NCBI GenBank assembly: GCA_028279985.1
Contig: JANQMR010000007.1
Location: 1-64,000, forward strand
DNA length: 64,000 bases
Direction of reading: 5' to 3'
From: Woeseiaceae bacterium
GTDB taxonomy: Bacteria; Pseudomonadota; Gammaproteobacteria; Steroidobacterales; Woeseiaceae
The position numbers and the translations under genes were made by a program. The notes beneath the pieces were generated by a model. It was not told the DNA's origin. It did not search any database and was given only the letters and a program-made list of their open reading frames with translations. Positions 8,222 to 17,649 of the stretch are shown here, piece by piece. Numbering within the stretch: position 1 is the stretch's first letter; the number at the start of each line of letters is the position of its first letter.

Positions 8222-9970
8222 TTAGAAATCGAAACGCAACGAGGCATTCAGTCGAAAATCATCGATCTGCACCTGATTATCGCGGGGATCCTTCATCGGC
8301 CAGGCGGCCTCTACCGCGGCATACACCCGGTCGCTAAAACGTAGGCGAAACCCGGCGCCGGCGGACGTCGCCTTACGTTCCCGGGCCTCGCCCGCTACCA
8401 GTGCACCCTTCTGGTACGCGATACCGCCGTCGGCGAAGGCGTAGATATCGCCATTCGCAGCACCTATGGGCCCGGTCCAGCGCAGTTCGGCCGAGCCGAG
8501 GACGCAGTGGTCTCCGAGCAGAGTCGCGGGATCGAAACCGCGCCCGAACTGGCGGCCGCCATAGCCACATTCGGCGGCACTGAACACGGCGTTAGACCCC
8601 ACCGTTGCCTGGCCGCGCAATTGCAGGCGCACCGCCAGCGAGCCGGCGGACAGGATAAAAAGGGGGCGGTCGGACTGGATGTCGAGTGTGGCGACGGTAT
8701 ACTCCAGATCGCCGTTGGCACGGCTGTTGCCGATGGCATCCAAGGTATCGATGCCCTGCTCCAAACCCAGCCGGAAATAGTTGACCGCGCCCGTTCGGTC
8801 GGCGAAGTCATAAGTCGCATAGGCTTCGAGGGTGCGCAGTTTGTCCTCGGTCAGCCCGATGCCGAGGATCTCGGACTCGGTGTCCGACAGTCCGACCGAA
8901 AAGCCGAGGGTGAGGTTGCGGGAGCGCGTCCGCAGTACCGGAAAATTCGCATAAGCGCTGATAAAGGCGGTACGGCCGAGGTACTCCAGGGCCGACAGAA
9001 GATCGCCTTCGGGATCGCTTTCGGAATAGAAGCCGGACAGGCCCAGGGTCAGTCCCTGGGTTCCGACCACGGTTGCGAGATCCGCCGAGGCGCTGTGGTA
9101 GATATCCGAGTCCGCACTGTACCAGCCGCCGAGACGCAGTGTGGTGGCGCCGGTCATCAGGCCATTGGCCTGCACCGACCCGCCGAAAATATCACGCCGC
9201 AGCGACTCCGGCAGAGAGTTGTTGAACCCCAACTGCACTTCGACGGGACGGCGTTCGGTGACGGCGATGCGCAGCGTCGAGCCACCCAAAGCCGCCGGCG
9301 ACGCCATCAGGCTGGTGGCAACTTGCAGCCCGGGCAGGTCGTCAACCAGCAACACGTAACGTTCGAGATCCGCCGTACGCAAAGGCCGCGAGTCGAGAAT
9401 ATGGGCGGCAATGCGCTCGGCTTTACGCAATACGGCGGAGCCCTGGAGTTGTTCTGTTTCCTCGCCGATGAACTCGATATTGTCGACGAAGCCTTCCACG
9501 ATGCGAACGGTGACGATACCGTCTTCAATCTGTTGCTCCGGCACCAGGCCGAAGGAGAGTGCATAGCCGGCGGCGTCATAGATGCGGGTCACGGCATCGG
9601 CAAAGCGGAAGACATCGGCAACGGTGACAGGGGTGCCGGGTTCATGAGGCCAGGCGGCGCGCAACACCTCCTCTGGCAGGGCGGTGGTGCCCTCGAGCCT
9701 GAGCTGTTGAAAGGTAAAGACTACGTCGGCGGCGGCTTCCGGCGCCATCTGCTCGAGAAACAGGGGGACGGTCGATTCCGGCACGGACCGCGGGACCGGC
9801 GGTTCTTCCATTGCCTGTTGCGGACGGGTGCTACCGGTGGCTGGCGCATTCTGGGCATGGCTGCTGCCGATGTCGGCCAACAGCAAGGCCAGGATAAACA
9901 GGGGAGCGATTGCCGTCTTGAAACGAGCCCGCACAGTCCGGCAGATTGTGAAACCGGGTGTACAGTTCAC
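8222..9970 (-). CDS. TpsB outer-membrane transporter (ShlB/FhaC/HecB family)
   Basis: The 582-residue product has a signal peptide (ending SSHAQ, about residue 40), a proline-rich linker, POTRA domains (about 82-245, beginning VFTFQQLRLEGTTALP), and a C-terminal 16-strand barrel ending in phenylalanine (SLRFDF). TpsB proteins recognise the TPS domain of their partner in the periplasm and export it through the barrel. The gene lies 102 bases upstream of the TpsA start on the same strand, in the usual B-then-A order. The start is GTG 9970; an in-frame GTG slightly downstream would leave a shorter signal peptide. Confidence 0.92.
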   Translation of the reverse strand: MNCTPGFTICRTVRARFKTAIAPLFILALLLADIGSSHAQNAPATGSTRPQQAMEEPPVPRSVPESTVPLFLEQMAPEAAADVVFTFQQLRLEGTTALPEEVLRAAWPHEPGTPVTVADVFRFADAVTRIYDAAGYALSFGLVPEQQIEDGIVTVRIVEGFVDNIEFIGEETEQLQGSAVLRKAERIAAHILDSRPLRTADLERYVLLVDDLPGLQVATSLMASPAALGGSTLRIAVTERRPVEVQLGFNNSLPESLRRDIFGGSVQANGLMTGATTLRLGGWYSADSDIYHSASADLATVVGTQGLTLGLSGFYSESDPEGDLLSALEYLGRTAFISAYANFPVLRTRSRNLTLGFSVGLSDTESEILGIGLTEDKLRTLEAYATYDFADRTGAVNYFRLGLEQGIDTLDAIGNSRANGDLEYTVATLDIQSDRPLFILSAGSLAVRLQLRGQATVGSNAVFSAAECGYGGRQFGRGFDPATLLGDHCVLGSAELRWTGPIGAANGDIYAFADGGIAYQKGALVAGEARERKATSAGAGFRLRFSDRVYAAVEAAWPMKDPRDNQVQIDDFRLNASLRFDF

Positions 9971-10345
9971 AGTTCCGGCCTAAAGTCGCCGGATGAAAGC
10001 ACCTTTCTGTACGCTTGGCGTGCGCCTAGCAAGGACATGCTTATCAACTCCCTAATATGAACTTTAGATTGGTCTTTTCTTAACTCTTAACTGGTTAAAC
10101 TCACGCACTTCGTTACAAATGCAAATTCTGCCTTTGTCATTGTGGATGTGCTTAAGGTGAAGAATCTGAAAGCGCGGAACATGACCAAATAGTACGTAAA
10201 CTCGAAGTACATCACATTGAAGTAAGTCACAGTCCAAAACAGATTAGTCCGAGCTATGCGACAGGTTTAGCCGAGCTATGTGCAAATCTGTCGAACCATC
10301 AATGGGAATTGAAATCGAGTTACCGGCGGGAGATAAGATATCGGA
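9971..10345. other. Intergenic region between divergent tpsB and the YcaQ-like gene
   Basis: These 375 bases are clearly more AT-rich than the genes on both sides. They must hold the promoters for the leftward tps operon and the rightward YcaQ-like gene. I see a near-duplicate CCGAGCTATG(C/T)G at about 10247 and 10270, but no convincing operator or RNA gene. Confidence 0.5.
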
Positions 10346-11566
10346 ATGATTACGCGGATGACGCATCCTTTGCTGGACAATCAAAGCGCCCGCCGCCTGT
10401 TTCTGGACCGGCATCTGTTGCTGCGTCCGGGGTCGGGGTCCGGCAGGGGCGAAGACCTCGAAGGCGTGCTCGACGCGCTCGGCTTCGTGCAGGTCGACAG
10501 CGTCAATACGCTCGCCCGTGCGCACGATCTGATCCTGTGGTCGCGCCGCGGCCAGTACCGACCGAAAGCACTCGAACACCTTGTCGCGCGCCGGCGCACC
10601 GCGTTCGAGCACTGGACACACGACGCCGCGGTGATCCCGATGGCGTTCTATCCGATGTGGCGCAAGAAATTCATGCGCGACGAAACGCGCATGCGGGCGC
10701 GTTGGTCCGAGCTGCGCAGGCCCGGATGGGATGCCGAAATCGAGCAGGTGCTGCGGCACATTGCGGATAACGGCCCGGCCTCTTCACGCGATGTCGGCGG
10801 CGAGGAGAAGAAGGGGTCCTCGGGCTGGTGGGACTGGCAACCGTCCAAGATCGCTCTCGAATTCCTCTGGAGATCGGGCCGGTTGGCGATCTGCCATCGG
10901 CGCGGCTTCCGGAAGTTCTACGATCTGGCCGAGCACGTCATTCCCGAGGAGCACCGCAATACACACCGCGATGACGGCGAAATCGTCGACTGGGCCATGT
11001 CGGAGGCGCTGCGGCGCCTCGGTTTCGGCACCAGCGGCGAACTGGCGGCGTTCTTCGAGCTCGCGACACGCGACGAGGCGAAAACCTGGTGCGCGGCGGC
11101 GCTATCGAAGGGCCGCATCGTCGAGGCCGAGATCGGAATGGCCGATGGATCACGCCGGCGCAGTTTTACCACCGAAGCCATTCTCGACAACGCAGCGTGC
11201 CTTCCGGAACCGACAGCGCGCGTGCGCCTTCTATCGCCGTTCGACCCTGCCTTGCGGGACCGTACGCGAGCAGAGCGCCTGTTCGGCTTCCGCTACCGGA
11301 TCGAGATGTTCGTGCCGGAAGCGAAGCGGCAATACGGATACTACGTCTTTCCGGTGCTGCAGGGCGACCGGCTGATCGGCCGGATCGACGCCAAACGGGC
11401 CGATGGCGCACTTCTCATCCAAGCCTTCTGGCCGGAAGCCGGCGTGCGGATGGGAAAGGCCCGCAGCTCTGGTCTGATGTCGGAGCTCGAACGGGTCAGA
11501 ACCTTGGCGGAAACCGAAGCTGTGAAGTTCGCCGATAACTGGAAACACATGACCGGCAGGAGGTGA
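10346..11566 (+). CDS. YcaQ/AlkX-like winged-helix DNA glycosylase family protein
   Basis: The 406-residue product matches the HTH_42 (YcaQ) family over its length. Visible features are the N-terminal FVQVDSVNTLARAHDLILWSR, typical of these proteins (the conserved QxD-type region), the central H(W/D)A segment EHWTHDAAVIP, and the C-terminal LSPFDPALRDR...LFGFRYRIEMFVPE. E. coli YcaQ unhooks interstrand DNA crosslinks as a base-excision glycosylase, and relatives protect producers of alkylating antibiotics. A similar DNA-repair role here follows from the family. ATG 10346 is used; ATG 10358 is a close alternative. A decayed glyoxalase gene follows 5 bases after the stop. Confidence 0.85.
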   Translation: MITRMTHPLLDNQSARRLFLDRHLLLRPGSGSGRGEDLEGVLDALGFVQVDSVNTLARAHDLILWSRRGQYRPKALEHLVARRRTAFEHWTHDAAVIPMAFYPMWRKKFMRDETRMRARWSELRRPGWDAEIEQVLRHIADNGPASSRDVGGEEKKGSSGWWDWQPSKIALEFLWRSGRLAICHRRGFRKFYDLAEHVIPEEHRNTHRDDGEIVDWAMSEALRRLGFGTSGELAAFFELATRDEAKTWCAAALSKGRIVEAEIGMADGSRRRSFTTEAILDNAACLPEPTARVRLLSPFDPALRDRTRAERLFGFRYRIEMFVPEAKRQYGYYVFPVLQGDRLIGRIDAKRADGALLIQAFWPEAGVRMGKARSSGLMSELERVRTLAETEAVKFADNWKHMTGRR

Positions 11567-11571
11567 AGGCA

Positions 11572-11807
11572 ATGATCGGATACACCATGGTCGGAACAAA
11601 GGATCTGGATCGGTCCTTACGGTTTTACGACCCGCTTTTCAGATGATCAATCGCCTTTACGAGATTGCCATGCGCATGGGCGGCTCGGACGAAGGTGGCC
11701 CAGGCTTTCGCCCGCAATATGGGGAAGGTTTCTACGGCGCCTATGTGCGGGATCCGGACGGAAACAAACTTGCCTTCGTCTGTTACGACGCAACGCCAAC
11801 CGGATAG
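11572..11807 (+). pseudogene. Glyoxalase/bleomycin-resistance family pseudogene with internal deletion
   Basis: ATG 11572 opens MIGYTMVGTKDLDRSLRFYD, a standard beginning of a vicinal-oxygen-chelate (glyoxalase) protein, but the frame stops at TGA after 24 codons. About 30 bases on, in another frame, the family's C-terminal end resumes (GFYGAYVRDPDGNKLAFVCY) and runs to TAG 11805-11807. The middle of the gene, roughly 60 residues, is missing, so an out-of-frame deletion removed part of the fold. It follows the YcaQ-like gene by 5 bases and was probably once cotranscribed with it. Confidence 0.8.
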
Positions 11808-12296
11808 GGTAGAGCTTTCTCAGGTTCTACCTGCTGCGGGTTCTGGCGGCTTCAAATGGCGTAGAATCGGCGGCGAACGGCGTTCGCACTTTTGGTTTGA
11901 ACCTCCGACCGCCTGGTTCGTAGGCGTATACGCCACGAACCACTTTCTTTTAAATCAGTAAGTTAGTTGGCCCGCCCTCTTCCTTTTTGCCGTCAAACGC
12001 CGCCGAGAACCGAGAATCGCCGTCTCATCGCTACGTTCTCATCCCGGAAACCCGGATGGCAACATTGGATGTTGTCCCAACAGGAGAGGGTCTCCTCAAA
12101 CACGGCAAAACAACACGACGCCCGATACGACGGCAATGGGCCAACGAAAGCCCCCATTACTGAACCAAATCACGCAAAAGACCCGCGCATGGGTTTTGGC
12201 GGGTGAATTCACTTTGCGAATCACCTGCCAGAGCACAGCATTAAGTTGTGATCCCTGCCTTCGCAGATTGGCGGTCTTACAAGTCCACGATGTCTC
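11808..12296. other. Non-coding stretch, no gene seen
   Basis: Both strands lack a reading frame with a recognisable protein in these 489 bases. The region lies between the glyoxalase scar and the convergent end of the siderophore operon. I saw no clear terminator hairpin or repeat. Confidence 0.4.
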
Positions 12297-12572
12297 TCAG
12301 TTTATCCGACGATCGAGCAATGGCAGTAGCAGCGCCACCGAAAACACAGCAACCGTCAGAAGGCCGGCAAACCACGTGAGGCCGAGTCCGGCCCCCTTGG
12401 CTTCGACACACGCCCACACACTTGTTGCGAGCAACACATAACCTGCCCCGCGCAGCACGCGGCTCGATGAAACGGGCAGCGGCTTATCCACGAATACCTG
12501 CCGAAAGTGCTTCTTCATCGACAGACTCAAGAGTACGGCCCCTGCGAATCCAAACAGAAATCCGAGCATCAT
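12297..12572 (-). CDS. DUF3325 small membrane protein
   Basis: The 91-residue product has three hydrophobic segments (about 2-17, 43-58, 64-85) and the SMKKHFRQVF loop typical of DUF3325 proteins. These occur as the last gene of operons for ferric-siderophore uptake with PepSY (FoxB/PiuB-type) and DUF3649 proteins. The start overlaps the end of the PepSY gene by 4 bases (ATGA), so translation is coupled. Its biochemical role is unknown. Confidence 0.8.
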   Translation of the reverse strand: MMLGFLFGFAGAVLLSLSMKKHFRQVFVDKPLPVSSSRVLRGAGYVLLATSVWACVEAKGAGLGLTWFAGLLTVAVFSVALLLPLLDRRIN

Positions 12573-14137
12573 GACGGGGCGGCCCCTATTTCAGTGCTAA
12601 CAATCGCCTGCTCTGCTACTGTTCGCTTGCGTCTCATCACCATGGCCGCAAACGCAAACGCGACGCCGGTACCCAGTGCAGTCAGGTCGAAGCCGACCAT
12701 AATCCAGTCTCCATTGTCGATACTCGAGAACAGACCTGAATCGGTAGTCATCGCATTCACGACAGGCAGTGAGGCATACCCTATGGCGGCGATCCACGTG
12801 AGCTCTCGCCACGCGGCCCGTGATGACCGAAACAAGGGATACACCAGGCTAAGCCCCCATGCACTGAACATGACATGGGCTTCCCATTCGGTGCGATGTT
12901 CAAGGCCGATCGGCAACAGGCGGTTTGCCAAGAAAAATGCAGCGACGCCGATCAACACGCCCATAATCGTGCCGATGTTCAGCACCTCAACCAAACGATA
13001 CCCTCGGGATGTTTCTGCCTTTTTGGCCCGCTTCGCGGTCCAGTAGATGGCACCGGTCGCAATCATGGCGGTGCCAAGAAGACCCGAGAAAAAGTAGAGC
13101 CAGCGCAGCGGAATACTCGCGAACAATCCCTCGTGCAAGGCAAGCATGACCGATGCGACCGAAATAGCGCCGCTCTCCGGCAACGTCAGTTTCTGAACAT
13201 ATTCCCCCGTAACACCGTCATACACCCAGGTTGTGGGAATTCGACTGAAATCATCGGTCCGGGACAGTAGAATCCGCGCGTTGGCATCACCCGGCTGGCG
13301 CACCTCGAAATTGTGTACGGTGCCTTCTCCCCACTCCGTCTCCGCAGTGGCAATAACCGCAGTCACGTCAGTCAGAGGCGTCAGGGTTCCCGAAGCCTCA
13401 ACCTGGAGGTCGAATCCGCCGATCAGATCGGCTGCCTTGCTGGTATCAAATCCCAGGCTTCCCACCGCGATCAAAGGCATCCAGAGTGTGGTTACAAACA
13501 ACAGGCCGCTGTAAGTAATCATCAGCTGGAACGGCAGCGATGTCACACTCATCAGGTTGTGCATATCAAGCCAGGATCGCTGGCCTTTCTTCGGGCGGAA
13601 CGTGAAGAAGTCTTTAAAGATCTTCTTGTGGGCAATGATCCCGGTGATCATCCCGACGAACATAATCAGCGTTACGATGCCGATAAATCGATAACCAATA
13701 TCGCGATCGATGTAGTGGAGCAGGTAGTGCATTCGGTACAGCAGCTGGCCGCCACCGGTTTCGCGAGCGATATCATCGAGAGGCTCGCCGGTTACCTGGT
13801 GGAGACGTACGTCACCATATTCGTTCTCGCCGCCCTCCTCCTCAGGTGGCAACGTCCAGTACACCGACAGATGGGGCTGCTCTCGATTGATTTCGAAATA
13901 GACCCACCAATTGGACGCACCGGACGCGTTCTCTTCAAGGTAGTTGAGACCAGTGGCAATTCGTTCGTCACGAGAAGTCTGGTCAAGCGCCGCTATTTCC
14001 GGCTCCATCCAGTGGTCGATTTCGGTGTCGAAGTATCCCAGCGTCCCGGTGACAAACATGAAATACATGATCCAGCACAGCACAAGACCTGCCCAGGTAT
14101 GAAGCCAGGTCATCGACTGTCTGAAGGTGCCGATCAT
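12569..14137 (-). CDS. PepSY-associated transmembrane protein (PiuB/FoxB type)
   Basis: The 522-residue inner-membrane protein begins with the family's TWLHTWAGLVLCWIMYFMFVTG segment (first helix, written here in part), followed by a large periplasmic PepSY region (about 40-200), further helices near 150-170, 210-230, 340-365 and 395-415, and two more near the C-terminus. Conserved histidines in HYIDRDIGYR and LHEGLF may bind haem. Such proteins are thought to be ferric-siderophore reductases of the inner membrane. It overlaps the DUF3649 gene by 4 bases upstream and the DUF3325 gene by 4 bases downstream. Confidence 0.88.
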   Translation of the reverse strand: MIGTFRQSMTWLHTWAGLVLCWIMYFMFVTGTLGYFDTEIDHWMEPEIAALDQTSRDERIATGLNYLEENASGASNWWVYFEINREQPHLSVYWTLPPEEEGGENEYGDVRLHQVTGEPLDDIARETGGGQLLYRMHYLLHYIDRDIGYRFIGIVTLIMFVGMITGIIAHKKIFKDFFTFRPKKGQRSWLDMHNLMSVTSLPFQLMITYSGLLFVTTLWMPLIAVGSLGFDTSKAADLIGGFDLQVEASGTLTPLTDVTAVIATAETEWGEGTVHNFEVRQPGDANARILLSRTDDFSRIPTTWVYDGVTGEYVQKLTLPESGAISVASVMLALHEGLFASIPLRWLYFFSGLLGTAMIATGAIYWTAKRAKKAETSRGYRLVEVLNIGTIMGVLIGVAAFFLANRLLPIGLEHRTEWEAHVMFSAWGLSLVYPLFRSSRAAWRELTWIAAIGYASLPVVNAMTTDSGLFSSIDNGDWIMVGFDLTALGTGVAFAFAAMVMRRKRTVAEQAIVSTEIGAAPS

Positions 14138-14433
14138 GCGCCACTCCCGAGCATGTAAAGACCATATGCCGCCGCGCTACTGATGACGATCCCTGCAAGC
14201 AATCCGAGCCAAACGGTCCGCAATTTCTTGACGGAGAAAATCCAGAGGATTACGCAGGTGTAGATTGCGAAGCTGCTGACCATCGATGTGGCAATTGAAG
14301 AGAATTCACCTACTGGCAGCGCCAGCGCCAGCAATACGCCGAAGGTATTGGTCAGTATGAACGCGGGAATCGCAGCCGCGAATACTCTCGAGGCAACATG
14401 CCACCGGCCTACTTTCTTGGTCGCCGATGCCAC
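14134..14433 (-). CDS. DUF3649 membrane protein
   Basis: The 99-residue product has three hydrophobic helices and resembles DUF3649 proteins found between TonB receptors and PepSY proteins in iron operons. I choose GTG 14433 because GGAGG stands at a normal distance upstream and the stop of the preceding gene overlaps it as TAGTG, a coupling arrangement. A longer frame from 14487 would overlap the previous gene by 55 bases and adds residues that do not look like the family. Confidence 0.75.
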   Translation of the reverse strand: MASATKKVGRWHVASRVFAAAIPAFILTNTFGVLLALALPVGEFSSIATSMVSSFAIYTCVILWIFSVKKLRTVWLGLLAGIVISSAAAYGLYMLGSGA

Positions 14434-14753
14434 TAGGTCGCCTCCGACTTCCGACCGCGCCAAAGCAGCGTGGCCGCGCCAGCGCAAGGCACTAACATCG
14501 TGACAAACATCAACGCCGTCATTGCATAGTCGGCGGCGACTATGTGTTCAACCACGTGAATGGCGTGGAACAGCGTCAGTAAGATAACGATGACGAACGA
14601 CAACCAGAAAGCCCAACGAGCTGACGTAAGGCCCAACAAGGTGACCGGAATCGACGAGAGGCATAGCATAATGACAAGCGGTATTAGCATCTCGCTGGCG
14701 GCGTCCGCACTCAGGGAACCGCGCATGATCTCCAAAGCGATCAGCGCGACCAT
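14433..14753 (-). CDS. Small membrane protein of the siderophore operon
   Basis: The 106-residue product has four hydrophobic segments. I do not recognise a named family. It is the first gene after the TonB receptor and is coupled to the DUF3649 gene (TAGTG). The frame stays open upstream to 14816 without ATG, GTG or TTG, and that extension (FSRTAALLVIAFCG) would complete the first membrane helix. The real start may therefore be non-canonical, for instance CTG 14774, or ATG 14753 may be used with a shorter helix. Confidence 0.65.
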   Translation of the reverse strand: MVALIALEIMRGSLSADAASEMLIPLVIMLCLSSIPVTLLGLTSARWAFWLSFVIVILLTLFHAIHVVEHIVAADYAMTALMFVTMLVPCAGAATLLWRGRKSEAT

Positions 14754-14856
14754 ACCGCAAAACGCGATGACCAGGAGCGCGGCAGTACGTGAGAAATCTA
14801 TTGTAACTATCCCCGTTTAGAGTGATCGCGTTGTTCGCGGTCCCAGAATTGGGCTC

Positions 14857-17223
14857 CTAAAAGCTGTAACTCGCTGAAAGCCTGTAATTGCGACCATAAC
14901 TTGCGGTCGCAAAGGCAACTGGTGTAGCCGAAGGAAAAGGCAAATTAAACGCTGACGTTACGTAAGTCTCATCGGCAACGTTCTCAACGAACAGGCTGAA
15001 CGACAGATTGTCAGTTGGATCATAGTAAAGCCCGGCGTCTACGCGCGTATAGTCCGGGACTTTCTGATTCTCCGTATTGGCTCGGTCCGTATAGCTGTCA
15101 CCCATGTGGATGATGCCGAGGCCTGCACCAAAATCATTGTCAAACGTGTATTTGTTCCACAAAGAGACATTCAAGTTTGGCGCCCTGGGCATCTCGTTAC
15201 CAATGACCGAGGGATCTGACTCGTCGTTCAGGATCTCTGTTTTCAAGTAGGTGACACCCGCCTTCAGATCCCAGTTGTCGTTGACGTTACCGGACACTTC
15301 AAATTCGACGCCCCGACTCTCCGTTTCTCCGAGCTGCCTGAAGAGCCCCGTAAAGCCTATTCCCTGAAGCTCACCTACACGGTTCATGTGAAAGACACCC
15401 AGGGTAACGGCCAGGTTGTCGTTCAGTGCATTCCACTTGACGCCAGTTTCGATAGATTCCGTTGTGATTGGATCGGGCCTGCTACCGTCCTCGAGTATCT
15501 GGCCCGCCGACGGAGCCTGGAAACTGTCGCCCCAACTCAAGTAGAGCGAGGCGCTGTCTGAGAACTTGTAGACAACACCGACTTTCGGTGAGAGCGCGTC
15601 ATTGTTGAAATCCTCTTCAGTGCCGGCAACCGGATCAATATCGGTCAGTTTCACTTCATCAAATCGCACCGCCGCTACGAAGTGCCACTTGTCGTTCCAG
15701 CTGAATTGATTCTGGATATAGGCGCCATATCGATCGGTTTCACTTTCGCTGGGACCACCGAACAGCGAAAAAGCGGTATTGGCCTCTCCGTAAACTGGAT
15801 TATTGATATCCAGCGGTGTACCGAAGTAAATGGCGCTATCACCTTCGTAAGTCGACTTCGAAATCTCGAACCCCGCAACGAACGAGTGTTCCCAGTCTCC
15901 CCAGTCGAACCGCTTGATGATAAAGCTGTCACTTTGATACTCCCACCACTCGTTCTCGCCGACAAGAAAGAGTCGAGTGGCTACGCTGGAAGCAGGATCG
16001 AAGCCAACCAGGCGATGGGTGTCGTTCTCGGAAATGATCTTTGTGACTCGGAGGGACGAGTGAACTGAGAAACTATCGTCCACATCCCAATCAGCCCGCA
16101 GCCCTGGGGACACATTCCAGTTGATCCACTCATCTCCCGGGTTGGCTACGCTGACGTCGTCAATGAGGGCGTCAAAGTTCCAATCGGGCGCTACCGCCGC
16201 CGCGTAGCTAGCTTGCTTCTCGTAATAAATTTCCGTATCCGCCGTCAATGTAAGGTCGTCACGAATCCAGGTCACGATCGGCATCAAAGCGATACGCGTT
16301 TCGTCGTTGTCATTGACGTTGTCAGAAGTTTCGTGGGCACCGAGCAAGCGGTAGAGAACACTCTCGCCGTCATTGATGGGTCCCGTACTATCGAATGTCA
16401 CGCGCGTAAAGCCAAAGTTCCCGGTTGCCGCGGTCACTTTGTGCTCCCTCTGCAGCTGCGGCTGTTTCGTCACCAGATTGACCATGCCGCCCGGGCTGCC
16501 CTCTCCATAAAGTACCGAAGCCGGGCCGCGCAGATACTGGATTCGCTCGTTAAACACCGGCTCGCGAATCGACCAGGTAAAGATTCTCATGCCATCGCGG
16601 CGATAATCGTAATAGCCCAGCGAAAACCCTCGCGACGTTGCCGGACCTTCATAACCCTGACGAAACACGCCCGGAATATAGTCCAAAGCGTCCGTGAGAT
16701 TTCTGATGGAAATATCTTCCATGAACTCAAGATTGATGGTCGATACGCCCTGAGCAACTTCGAGCAGATCCGTTTCAACTTTCGTTGCAATGGAAGAGCT
16801 TTTCGTCATGTAGCCTTCATTAGATGTCGGTGTACCGAATACCTGGATCTCCTCAATCATCTCTTTGGAGAGTTTTTGGCGACCACCCACTTCACCAACC
16901 ATTTGTGGTTGATAGATCAAAGCTTGAGTTCCATCTTTGGAAAACCGGTACTCAAGACCAGTGTTTTCGAGTAGCTCTGTGAGTATTGCGTCCACAGAGA
17001 AGCTACCTTGAAGTTCGTTGACCACTAAACCGTCAAGTAGCTCATCATCGACAACGATCTTTACATCGATGGCCTCTTGTAGCTCTGCAAGACTAATTGC
17101 CAGTTCACCTTGAGCGAGCGAAATTTCGTAGCTATTTTCTTGTGAAGTTAACGCGTTTTCGGCTTGAGAAAATGCGTTATGCGCAAACAGCGCGAGCGCC
17201 AAAACCACGAAAATCTTATTCAC
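14857..17223 (-). CDS. TonB-dependent siderophore receptor with STN signalling domain
   Basis: The 788-residue outer-membrane receptor has a signal peptide (1-19, ending AFSQ), an STN domain (about 30-108, ISLAELQEAIDVKIVVDD), a plug (about 130-260, with DALDYIPGVFRQGYEG and the YLRGPASVLYGEGSPGG box), and a 22-strand barrel ending in YSF. This is the FoxA/FpvA/FhuE-like siderophore class. The STN domain usually talks to a FecR/FecI pair, but none is encoded within the window, so the signalling partner is elsewhere or lost. It heads the operon 17223 to 12297, and a Fur-box-like palindrome stands about 140 bases upstream. Confidence 0.93.
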   Translation of the reverse strand: MNKIFVVLALALFAHNAFSQAENALTSQENSYEISLAQGELAISLAELQEAIDVKIVVDDELLDGLVVNELQGSFSVDAILTELLENTGLEYRFSKDGTQALIYQPQMVGEVGGRQKLSKEMIEEIQVFGTPTSNEGYMTKSSSIATKVETDLLEVAQGVSTINLEFMEDISIRNLTDALDYIPGVFRQGYEGPATSRGFSLGYYDYRRDGMRIFTWSIREPVFNERIQYLRGPASVLYGEGSPGGMVNLVTKQPQLQREHKVTAATGNFGFTRVTFDSTGPINDGESVLYRLLGAHETSDNVNDNDETRIALMPIVTWIRDDLTLTADTEIYYEKQASYAAAVAPDWNFDALIDDVSVANPGDEWINWNVSPGLRADWDVDDSFSVHSSLRVTKIISENDTHRLVGFDPASSVATRLFLVGENEWWEYQSDSFIIKRFDWGDWEHSFVAGFEISKSTYEGDSAIYFGTPLDINNPVYGEANTAFSLFGGPSESETDRYGAYIQNQFSWNDKWHFVAAVRFDEVKLTDIDPVAGTEEDFNNDALSPKVGVVYKFSDSASLYLSWGDSFQAPSAGQILEDGSRPDPITTESIETGVKWNALNDNLAVTLGVFHMNRVGELQGIGFTGLFRQLGETESRGVEFEVSGNVNDNWDLKAGVTYLKTEILNDESDPSVIGNEMPRAPNLNVSLWNKYTFDNDFGAGLGIIHMGDSYTDRANTENQKVPDYTRVDAGLYYDPTDNLSFSLFVENVADETYVTSAFNLPFPSATPVAFATASYGRNYRLSASYSF

Positions 17224-17363
17224 TTAGTGCTCCCCTTAGCTTCCAGATAAGGTGTTTGATTTTTTGCCGGGTTTCGACTTTCGAAGGTCTTTAACGAATT
17301 TCTCTAGAGAACAATCAAAGATGCCATGAGGCTGTCCTACCCAACCTTAGGCGCGAATGGTAA

Positions 17364-17378
17364 TGCAAATGATTCGCA
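17364..17378. promoter_or_regulatory. Fur-box-like palindrome upstream of the TonB receptor
   Basis: The sequence TGCAAATGATTCGCA is a near-perfect 7-1-7 inverted repeat resembling the Fur consensus (TGATAATnATTATCA), within a longer AATGCAAATGATTCGCATCAA context. It lies about 140 bases upstream of the receptor start, as expected for iron-repressed siderophore uptake. Binding is inferred from sequence only. Confidence 0.65.
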
Positions 17379-17626
17379 TCAACAATATCATATTGCCATA
17401 ATCCCACCGCGCTACGAGCAACTTGCGCGGGAATTCGAAGATCTAAAGGGTGGGGCACGCTTGCTCACGAAACGACTGGGCGAATCCCGGGGCAAGCTCG
17501 CATCAGCAGAGTGCGGGACCATTTGTTCATATTGCTGTTCTCAGGACATGTTTTCTCTCAAGCATGTGCTCTTCCGGCCAACAAAACGGTCATTTTTGCA
17601 GACTACTTTGCCATTCCATTTCGTTT

Positions 17627-17648
17627 AACTATCTGTTATACAATAGTT
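17627..17648. promoter_or_regulatory. Palindromic operator overlapping the probable fic promoter
   Basis: AACTAT and ATAGTT form perfect 6-base arms around a 10-base centre, ending one base before ATG 17650. The centre holds TATACAAT, a good -10 element, so transcription would begin at or just before the ATG. That placement suggests repression by a dimer, possibly Fic's own C-terminal winged helix, and a leaderless or near-leaderless mRNA. Confidence 0.55.
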
Positions 17649-17649
17649 T

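Larger units (their letters stand above)
17224..17649. other. Intergenic region between divergent TonB receptor and fic genes
   Basis: These 426 bases contain the Fur-box-like site (17364-17378) near the receptor and the palindromic fic operator (17627-17648) at the other end. Between them I see no further gene; short open frames there have no family resemblance. Confidence 0.5.
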
